A DNA stretch of 5,780 nucleotides from Chloroflexota bacterium (GTDB lineage: Bacteria; Chloroflexota; Dormibacteria; Dormibacterales; Dormibacteraceae): positions 1 to 5,780 of the forward strand of contig VBJE01000032.1 in the NCBI GenBank assembly GCA_005879675.1, given 5' to 3'. This document shows, piece by piece, positions 1-4,989 of this stretch. The notes beneath the pieces are model-generated. The model saw only the letters and a program-made list of their open reading frames with translations. It was not told the origin of the DNA and searched no databases. A program made the position numbers and the translations under genes. Numbering within the stretch: position 1 is the stretch's first letter; each line of letters starts with the position of its first letter.

Positions 1-737
1 GCGAGCGCGCGGTATGACTTCGCTCCGTCAGACTCACGCGCGTATGTAAGGATCGATTGCCCCGCCAGCGGGGTCTCCGCGAAGCGGATGGAGTCGGTGA
101 TCCAGAAGTCGTACACCTTGTCCCCGTACTTCTCCTTGACGGCCGCGAGCACCTCCTGCGAGTGAAGCGCGCGGTGCTTGTACAGAGTGGGCAGGATGCC
201 GATGAGCTCGAGGCGCGGGTTGAGGCGACGTTTTACCCGCTCCATCGTGACGAGCAGCTCCTGCATTCCCTTGAGGGCAAGGAACTCGGCCTGCAGGGGA
301 ACGAGCACCTCGTCCGCGGCGACAAGGGCGTTGATCACGATCAGGTCCAGCGAGGGCGGGCAGTCGATGATGACGAAGTCGTAGCGCCTCTGCGCGGGCT
401 CGAGCTTGTCGCGCAGGATGCTCTCGCGGCCGATCTCGTTGATCAGCTGGTTCTCGGCTCCAGCCAGCTCAATGTCGGCCGGGATGTAGTGAACCCCCAT
501 CTGGGGGGCCTCCTGGACAACGTCGGTGACGGTCGTCTCGGGATCGACGAGGAGGTGGTAGATCGTCTTCTCGAGCTCGCCGCTCGGCTTCATGTACAGC
601 GTGAGATGCCCCTGGGCGTCGAGATCGATCAAAAGCACGCGCTGGCCTATCTCGGCGAGAGCGGCGCCCAGGTTGACGGCGGTGGTCGTCTTACCAACCC
701 CGCCCTTCTGCATCGCGACGGCGATCGTTCGGGCCAA
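1..737 (-). CDS. parA: ParA/Soj-family chromosome or plasmid partitioning ATPase, C-terminus cut by window edge
   Basis: This is a deviant-Walker P-loop ATPase of the ParA/MinD superfamily. With ParB bound to parS, such proteins drive DNA segregation by ATP-dependent dimerisation and nonspecific DNA binding. Reading the minus strand from a TTG at 737 gives 245 codons. The Walker A motif KGGVGKTT (residues 11-18) includes the superfamily signature lysine K11. The A' motif is LLIDLDAQG (35-43), with Ala where many homologues have Pro. Walker B is FVIIDCPPS (121-129). The tail (SIRFAETPLAGQSI, then AKSYRAL) matches the end of chromosomal Soj proteins, so probably only about 5-20 residues lie beyond the edge. 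TTG 737 gives the usual start MARTIAVAMQKGG; the internal ATG at 713 would remove the first beta strand. No Shine-Dalgarno precedes the TTG. ParB is not in the window, so chromosomal and accessory copies cannot be told apart. The family call is firm. Confidence 0.95.
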   Translation of the reverse strand, partial: MARTIAVAMQKGGVGKTTTAVNLGAALAEIGQRVLLIDLDAQGHLTLYMKPSGELEKTIYHLLVDPETTVTDVVQEAPQMGVHYIPADIELAGAENQLINEIGRESILRDKLEPAQRRYDFVIIDCPPSLDLIVINALVAADEVLVPLQAEFLALKGMQELLVTMERVKRRLNPRLELIGILPTLYKHRALHSQEVLAAVKEKYGDKVYDFWITDSIRFAETPLAGQSILTYARESDGAKSYRAL

Positions 738-748
738 AAGTCGATGCG

Positions 749-754
749 AGTCTA
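749..754 (-). promoter_or_regulatory. Putative -10 hexamer for parA (TAGACT)
   Basis: On the minus strand TAGACT fits the TANNNT pattern of a sigma70-type -10 element. It ends 11 nt before the TTG start of parA. A normal 6-7 nt distance to the transcription start would leave a leader of only about 4-5 nt, in line with the missing Shine-Dalgarno. I see no convincing -35 at 16-18 nt upstream. The call rests on one short motif in the expected place. Confidence 0.35.
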
Positions 755-796
755 ACTGAAGACGGGAGTTCTGACTGGCTCCGAGGGCCTCTCCTC

Positions 797-802
797 TAGA
801 AT
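797..802 (+). promoter_or_regulatory. Putative -10 hexamer for the cvpA-led operon (TAGAAT)
   Basis: TAGAAT differs from the TATAAT consensus at one position and ends 10 nt before the TTG start of the CvpA-family gene. A transcript starting 6-7 nt downstream would be nearly leaderless. The best -35-like match, CTGACT at 771-776 (4 of 6 to TTGACA), is 20 bp away, longer than the usual 17. This is the only promoter-like sequence I see ahead of the five rightward genes. Their 9-23 nt gaps and overlaps suggest that it drives all of them. Confidence 0.4.
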
Positions 803-812
803 TGCGGCCGCT

Positions 813-1616
813 TTGATCATCGACATCCTGGTCGTCGTCGTGCTGGTGATCGCCCTCATCACGGGTTACCAGCGCGGCGTGATCCAGCCCCTCATGGCCG
901 AGATCTTCTTCTTCGGCACCCTGCTCGCGGTCTTCCGCTTCCACGACCAGTACACGAATGAGATGCAGAAGCTGCTGCACCTCACTCCGGTGCTCGCCGT
1001 GTTCGTCGCCCTGATCCTCGCCGTGGTGCTGGGCGCGATCGGCGGGGCCATCGGCGGCATGTTCCATCGGCTGGAGGCGATCCGCGGCATCGACGGCCTG
1101 CTGGGCGTCTTCGTGCACGGAGTCGTAACCCTGGTCGTCGTTTACCTGGCGGTCTCGGCCCTGGTGACGCTCGACAACGCGTTCAAGCCGGCGCTCGCGA
1201 ACGCCAACCTGACGCTCACGCAGGTGAACCAGCTCGAGAGCCAGATCCTTTCCAACCCCATCACGGCGGTGCTGGTCTCGAAGTCGGACCTCGAGGCGCT
1301 CAAGTCGGCCGCGGCCAAGAACAAAGTCGCGCATCTTGATTCGATCGCCGGCCTCCATCAGCTGGAGCAGATCTACAGCGACTTCCTCGCCCCACAGTTG
1401 CACGGCTCGCGCGCCGTGCCGTTCATCCTCGGCTTCGGAGTCCATCTTCCGTTCATCGGCCACGTGGGCCCGAGCGACCTCAAGCCGGTGCCGACCCCCA
1501 GCCCCAGCGCATGCCCGTCGCCGACCCCGAAGGCGACCGCCACGCCCAAGACCACGCCCACCCCTAAGACCACCCCATCGCCGGTGGCCTGCCCGACGCC
1601 GAGCCCGACCAAGTAA
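813..1616 (+). CDS. CvpA-family integral membrane protein with Pro/Thr-rich C-terminal tail
   Basis: This 267-residue protein has four hydrophobic segments in its N-terminal half (about 2-19, 27-43, 58-84 and 95-117). The opening IIDILVVVVLVIALITGYQRG is typical of the CvpA (colicin V production) family, whose bacterial members are inner-membrane proteins of poorly defined role. Residues 118-225 form a soluble, partly amphipathic region with no motif I recognise. Residues 227-267 are a low-complexity Pro/Thr/Ser/Lys tail with two cysteines. Typical CvpA proteins are about 160-180 residues, so the last ~90 are an extension. In actinobacterial MarP a CvpA-like membrane part carries a trypsin-like protease, but no GDSGGP-type catalytic motif is present here. 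The start is TTG 813, because no ATG or GTG lies in frame ahead of the first helix, and no Shine-Dalgarno is visible. The next gene begins 9 nt after the stop. The family assignment is good; the function is unknown. Confidence 0.85.
   Translation: MIIDILVVVVLVIALITGYQRGVIQPLMAEIFFFGTLLAVFRFHDQYTNEMQKLLHLTPVLAVFVALILAVVLGAIGGAIGGMFHRLEAIRGIDGLLGVFVHGVVTLVVVYLAVSALVTLDNAFKPALANANLTLTQVNQLESQILSNPITAVLVSKSDLEALKSAAAKNKVAHLDSIAGLHQLEQIYSDFLAPQLHGSRAVPFILGFGVHLPFIGHVGPSDLKPVPTPSPSACPSPTPKATATPKTTPTPKTTPSPVACPTPSPTK
1491..1613 (+). repeat. Low-complexity Pro/Thr/Ser/Lys-coding repeat tract (end of the CvpA-family gene)
   Basis: Residues 227-267 are built from degenerate TP/SP/PK units. These include a near-tandem PKTTPTP / PKTTPSP pair and two similar cysteine-containing blocks (ACPSPTP at 233-239 and ACPTPSP at 259-265) that bracket the lysine/threonine-rich centre. 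At DNA level an AAGACCAC(G/C)CC unit recurs near 1549 and 1567. Such tails are common as extracytoplasmic linkers or wall-spanning segments in high-GC bacteria. That role is inferred here. Confidence 0.75.
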
Positions 1617-1625
1617 CTTAGACCC

Positions 1626-2825
1626 GTGGTTGATTTGGCGCTGACTCCGGACCAGGAGCAGCTCGTCGACACGGTCCGCGATTTCTGCGCGCGCGAGTTC
1701 GCGCCGAAGATAGCCGCCAACGATCGCGCCGGCCGTCACGACCCCGAGATCTTCGCCAAGCTCTCCTCGCTCGGCCTGCCCGGCGTCTGCTTCCCGCAGC
1801 GTTACGGCGGCTACGGGCTGGACTACCTCTCCCTCGGGCTCGTCTGCGAGGAGCTCGAGTACGTGGACACGGTCTACCGCACGGTGCTGTCGGTTCACGT
1901 CGGGCTGGTCGGCATGGGGCTGTACACCTGGGGGACGGAAGAGCAGAAGCAGGAGTGGCTCGTGCCCATGGCCTCGGGGAAGAAGCTCGCGTGCTATGGC
2001 CTCACCGAGCCCAACGCCGGCTCCGACGTGGCTTCCATGCAGTCGACGGCGCGCCGCCACGGCGACGGTTACGTGCTCAACGGACAGAAGGTGTGGGTCT
2101 CCGACGCGGACACCGCTGACTTCCTGCTCGTCTTCGCCAAGACAGACACCGAGGCCGGCCATCGCGGCGTCTCCGCGTTCATGCTCGACCGCGAGGCGTG
2201 CGGCAAGGCGCTGCGCACCGAACCGATCCACGACCGCCTCGGCATTCGCGCCGGCGACGTCGGGTCGATCTTCATGAGCGACGTCGCGGTGCCCGAAGCC
2301 AACCGCATCGGCGACGAGGGCGACGGTTTCAAGATCGCCATGAGCTGCCTCGACAACGGCCGCTTCACAGTCGCCGCCGGGGCGACCGGCACCGTGCGCG
2401 CATGCCTCGACGCGTCGGTCAAATACGCGCGCGAGCGCAAGACGTTCGGGCAGGAGATAGGCCGCTACCAGCTCGTGCAGCAGATGATCGCGCGCATGTC
2501 GCGCGACTACGAGATCTGCCGCCTGCTCTATTTCAAGGTCGGGTGGATGAAGAACACAGGAGAGCGCCACACGCGCCAGGTGTCGATGGCCAAGCAGTAC
2601 GCGACCGACGCCGCCTTCAACGCCGCGCACGACGCGGTCGAGGTGCACGGCGCGTACGGCTACTCGGCCGAGTACCCCGTGGAGCGCTTCCTGCGCAATG
2701 CCCGCGCGCCGATCATCTACGAGGGCACCCGCGAGGTGCACACGATCCTGCAGGGCGAGTACGCCCTGGGCTACCGGGAAGACCGCCCGGTCAAGAAATC
2801 GCTGCCTCCATACCAGCCGGACTAA
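1626..2825 (+). CDS. Acyl-CoA dehydrogenase (FAD-dependent), possibly glutaryl-CoA dehydrogenase-like
   Basis: This 399-residue protein has the full length of the acyl-CoA dehydrogenase family. These cytoplasmic FAD enzymes oxidise acyl-CoA thioesters to 2-enoyl-CoA and pass electrons to electron-transfer flavoprotein. The N-terminal helical domain spans about 1-120. The first family signature GLTEPNAGSD is at 125-134, the beta domain runs to about 235, and the C-terminal helical domain carries ARERKTFGQ (268-276) and PVERFLRNAR (351-360). The catalytic base is E366 in IYEGT, the usual place for short/medium-chain and glutaryl-CoA dehydrogenases. The segment YVDTVYRTVLSVHVGLV (79-95) aligns with the glutaryl-CoA dehydrogenase segment holding its substrate-carboxylate arginine, giving R85 as the equivalent. 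The middle of the protein looks more like generic short-chain enzymes, so the substrate is open. GTG 1626 is the chosen start; TTG 1635 in the same frame would also work. There is no Shine-Dalgarno. It lies 9 nt after the CvpA-family stop. Confidence 0.94.
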   Translation: MVDLALTPDQEQLVDTVRDFCAREFAPKIAANDRAGRHDPEIFAKLSSLGLPGVCFPQRYGGYGLDYLSLGLVCEELEYVDTVYRTVLSVHVGLVGMGLYTWGTEEQKQEWLVPMASGKKLACYGLTEPNAGSDVASMQSTARRHGDGYVLNGQKVWVSDADTADFLLVFAKTDTEAGHRGVSAFMLDREACGKALRTEPIHDRLGIRAGDVGSIFMSDVAVPEANRIGDEGDGFKIAMSCLDNGRFTVAAGATGTVRACLDASVKYARERKTFGQEIGRYQLVQQMIARMSRDYEICRLLYFKVGWMKNTGERHTRQVSMAKQYATDAAFNAAHDAVEVHGAYGYSAEYPVERFLRNARAPIIYEGTREVHTILQGEYALGYREDRPVKKSLPPYQPD

Positions 2826-2848
2826 CCACGGCGGCATCGCCGCCCCGG

Positions 2849-4084
2849 CTGCGCGCGGTCAACTTCGTCGTCCTGTCGCTGTACTGGATCGCGATCGGAT
2901 ACCTGTGGAACAGCCTCACCGCGCTGATCCTCCCCGACTTGATCATCCAGCTCGTCGGACGAGAGAACGAAGGCACCGCCGCCAGCTTCCTCAAGTCGTT
3001 CGGCACGGTGGTCGCGATCGTGTGGCAGCCAATCGTGGGCGGCATCTCCGACCGCGCCCAGACGCGGTGGGGCCGCCGGCGCCCCTTCATCGTGGCGGGG
3101 ACGCTGGGCGACCTGCTGTTCCTGGCGGGGATCGCGCTGGCCGGGAGCTACTGGTGGGTCGTCGTCTTCTACTTCCTGCTCCAGTTCGCCTCCAACACGG
3201 CGCAGGCTCCGTACCAGGGCCTGCTGCCCGACGTCGTGCCCGAAACGCAGCGCGGCGAGGCCTCCGGCTACTACGGCGTCGCCAACCTGGTCGGCATCGC
3301 GGCCGGGACGGTCGGCGCGGGTTTGCTGGTGCTGCTCGTGCCCGACCGCGTCCGGCCGGTGGAAAGCCAGTTTCAAAACGTGCGCGAGCTGCTGCGCAAG
3401 ACCTTCGGTGGGCCGCTACGCAACCGGTCATTCGTGTGGCTGATGGTGTCGCGCCTGCTCATCTTCATGGGCTTTGGGGGGCTTCAGAACTACGCCTTCT
3501 TCTACTTCGACAACGTGTTCTTCCACCACGACCGCAGGGCCACGGCGATCGCCGCCTCGACCCTGTTGGGAATCGCGATCGGCGTGGCGGCCCTTGTGAG
3601 CTGGCCGGCTTCGCGGCTCTCCGATCGCACGGGCCGGCGCCCCTTGATCTTCGCGGCCGGCCTGTGCGGCGCCGTTGGAAGCCTGGTGCTCGTCTTCAGC
3701 CACTATCAGTGGCTCCCGGACGGGGTCGTCGGTCCGTTGGCGGCTTTCCTCAAGGTTCCCGAGCTGGCCGCCCAGGCCACCCTCACCGGCCTCGTGATCG
3801 GCGTCGGCCTGGGCGTGTTCTTCTCCGTCGACTGGGCTTTCATCCAGGACGTCATCCCGGCGCGCGAGGGCGGCCTCTACATGGGCTTCTCGAACATCGC
3901 CACCGCGGGGGCGGGCATCATGGCCGTCGCCTTCGGTGGCCCGCTGCTCGACCTGTTCAACCGCGGACAGCCGATCCTCGGCCTGCCCGGAGGATTCCCC
4001 GTCGTCTTCGGCATCTTCGTGGTCTGGTTCGTCGTCGGGTCGCTTAGCATCCTCAAGGTGCCGGAGAGGAGGGTGGTCTCGTGA
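2849..4084 (+). CDS. MFS transporter; start codon unclear, helix 6 apparently missing (possible pseudogene)
   Basis: This is a major facilitator superfamily permease. The loop between helices 2 and 3 carries GGISDRAQTRWGRRRPF (64-80, numbered from 2849), and the second half repeats it as SRLSDRTGRRPLI (255-267). The opening NFVVLSLYWIAIGYLWNSL is the first helix. I can place helices at about 5-25, 43-66, 80-99, 101-125, 140-164, then 196-222, 231-251, 265-284, 311-334, 343-370 and 382-403. That is 5+6 rather than 6+6: the first half goes straight from helix 5 into the charged central loop (VPDRVRPVESQFQ). No ATG, GTG or TTG lies in frame between the end of the dehydrogenase gene and helix 1. 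CTG 2849 is a placeholder that leaves a natural-looking N-terminus. The frame is also open upstream through the dehydrogenase gene, but that part is arginine-rich shadow sequence. The stop overlaps the next start as GTGA. Substrate unknown; import of a sugar or nitrogen compound is only a guess. Confidence 0.78.
   Translation: MRAVNFVVLSLYWIAIGYLWNSLTALILPDLIIQLVGRENEGTAASFLKSFGTVVAIVWQPIVGGISDRAQTRWGRRRPFIVAGTLGDLLFLAGIALAGSYWWVVVFYFLLQFASNTAQAPYQGLLPDVVPETQRGEASGYYGVANLVGIAAGTVGAGLLVLLVPDRVRPVESQFQNVRELLRKTFGGPLRNRSFVWLMVSRLLIFMGFGGLQNYAFFYFDNVFFHHDRRATAIAASTLLGIAIGVAALVSWPASRLSDRTGRRPLIFAAGLCGAVGSLVLVFSHYQWLPDGVVGPLAAFLKVPELAAQATLTGLVIGVGLGVFFSVDWAFIQDVIPAREGGLYMGFSNIATAGAGIMAVAFGGPLLDLFNRGQPILGLPGGFPVVFGIFVVWFVVGSLSILKVPERRVVS
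4067..4072 (+). promoter_or_regulatory. Strong Shine-Dalgarno (AGGAGG) for the ureohydrolase gene
   Basis: AGGAGG lies 8 nt ahead of the GTG at 4081, inside the last codons of the MFS gene. Site and spacing are both ideal and decide the GTG 4081 start over the later in-frame TTG. It is the only clear Shine-Dalgarno in front of any gene in the window. Confidence 0.8.
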
Positions 4085-4989
4085 ACCTGGACGGTCTGCG
4101 CCCATGGGGCGGGTTGGTAGGTGGATCCGCGCCTGACGTTGTCATCGCTGGCATCGCCTACGACGGCTCGGCCGTCTATCGCAAGGGCGCGGCGCTCGCG
4201 CCGCAGCGCATCCGGCAGCTTTCCGCCGCCATGCCCCCCGTCACCGAGGAAGGCCATCTGCTTACCGGCCTGCGAGTCCAGGACCTGGGCGACCTCGACG
4301 CGGGCGCTGACATCGAGGCCGGCTGGATGGGCCCGATGCAGCGACTCGCCGAGGTGCCGCCAGAGGCGTTCCTGACGGTGCTGGGCGGCGACCACTGCAC
4401 CGCCATCTCGACGCTGGCCGCCGAGGTGCGGCGCCACCCCGGGCTCTACGTCCTGTGGGTCGACGCCCACCCCGACCTCTGCGATTTCTCGCGGGGCGGG
4501 CACTGGACGTGCGGCTGCGCCCTGCGCCGGGCGCTCGACGCGTCGGGGATCGAGCCATCGCGGGTCGTGATCGCCGGCGGGCGCGACTACGACCCCGAAG
4601 AGCTCGAGTTCATCGCCGCCAACCGCATGCTGCTCGTCTCGGCGGCGGAGATCGCGCGCGACCTGCCGGCGGCCGCGCGCAAGATCGCGGAGAGGCTCGA
4701 GGGTCAGAAGGTCCATGTCTCGTTCGACATCGACGTGCTCGACCCCGCTTTCGCGCCCGGAACCGAGATCCCGTCATCCGGTGGCCTGTCCTCGCGACAG
4801 GCGCTCGAGCTGTTGCGCGGGGCGACTGAGCGTGCGCAGGTCGTCGGCTTCGACATCGTCGAGGTTTCGCCGCCGTTCGACAACGGAGACATCACCACCT
4901 TCGCGGCCCTGAAGCTCATCTTCGAGGTCTGGGGCATGGTGAAGAGCGCGCGAGCAGCCCACCTACCCGAGCTGCGTGGAAAGCGCTGA
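4081..4989 (+). CDS. Arginase/agmatinase-family ureohydrolase with cysteine-rich active-site loops
   Basis: This 302-residue protein has the normal length of binuclear-metal ureohydrolases, which split guanidino compounds (arginine, agmatine, guanidinobutyrate and relatives) into urea and an amine. All metal-ligand motifs are present: GGDH with H105; DAHPD with D128, H130 and D132; DIDVLDPAFAPGT with D216 and D218; and E261 in FDIVEVSPPFDNGDIT. The loop after DAHPD, usually SHG or SHA, reads WTCGCALRRAL here, putting C144 where the histidine is expected. GGDHS is changed to GGDHC. The only four cysteines, C106, C134, C144 and C146, all sit in these two loops. The start is GTG 4081, set by an AGGAGG 8 nt upstream and overlapping the MFS stop by 4 nt. 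The gene overlaps the following FAD oxidase by 14 nt. The family is certain. The substrate is unknown, and I would not call it agmatinase on this evidence. Confidence 0.93.
   Translation: MNLDGLRPWGGLVGGSAPDVVIAGIAYDGSAVYRKGAALAPQRIRQLSAAMPPVTEEGHLLTGLRVQDLGDLDAGADIEAGWMGPMQRLAEVPPEAFLTVLGGDHCTAISTLAAEVRRHPGLYVLWVDAHPDLCDFSRGGHWTCGCALRRALDASGIEPSRVVIAGGRDYDPEELEFIAANRMLLVSAAEIARDLPAAARKIAERLEGQKVHVSFDIDVLDPAFAPGTEIPSSGGLSSRQALELLRGATERAQVVGFDIVEVSPPFDNGDITTFAALKLIFEVWGMVKSARAAHLPELRGKR

Larger units (their letters stand above)
738..812. other. Divergent intergenic region between parA and the cvpA-led gene run
   Basis: These 75 bp separate two divergently transcribed genes, so they should hold both promoters. 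The stretch is less GC-rich than the flanking coding DNA. It contains one TANNNT hexamer per strand close to each TTG start, and a short palindrome GAGGGCCTC at 783-791. I see no longer inverted repeat, operator or terminator, and no Shine-Dalgarno at a normal distance from either start codon. Confidence 0.6.

Noticed and set aside
711..713. ATG 713 as the parA start
   Set aside because: It would delete the conserved first beta strand ahead of Walker A; TTG 737 gives the normal family N-terminus.
57..755. 232-codon open frame on the plus strand opposite parA
   Set aside because: It is exactly antisense to a clear ParA with all Walker motifs. Its composition is typical of complement-strand shadows in GC-rich DNA.
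795..819. XbaI (TCTAGA), NotI (GCGGCCGC) and BclI (TGATCA) sites packed in 25 bp, resembling a vector polylinker
   Set aside because: The sequence runs on smoothly into the CvpA-family gene, and no other vector sequence is visible. GCGGCCGC is common in GC-rich genomes, so chance is the simpler explanation.
1461..1466. CACGTG as a possible parS core for the nearby ParA system
   Set aside because: The flanks do not match the 16-bp parS palindrome (TGTTTCACGTGAAACA), and the hexamer lies within coding sequence.
2780..2825. Programmed -1 frameshift fusing the dehydrogenase to the MFS protein
   Set aside because: The frame relation would allow it, but I see no proper slippery heptamer (only AAGAAA near 2794) or evident downstream structure. 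Kept only as a possible explanation for the missing start.
2198..2848. Upstream extension of the MFS frame from ATG 2198
   Set aside because: The extra ~217 residues overlap the dehydrogenase gene in another frame, are dominated by Arg/Pro/Ala and resemble no domain. Homology-like sequence begins only just before helix 1.
3428..4716. Long minus-strand frames opposite the MFS and ureohydrolase genes
   Set aside because: Both are antisense to genes with complete family motifs, and the translations show no recognisable domain.
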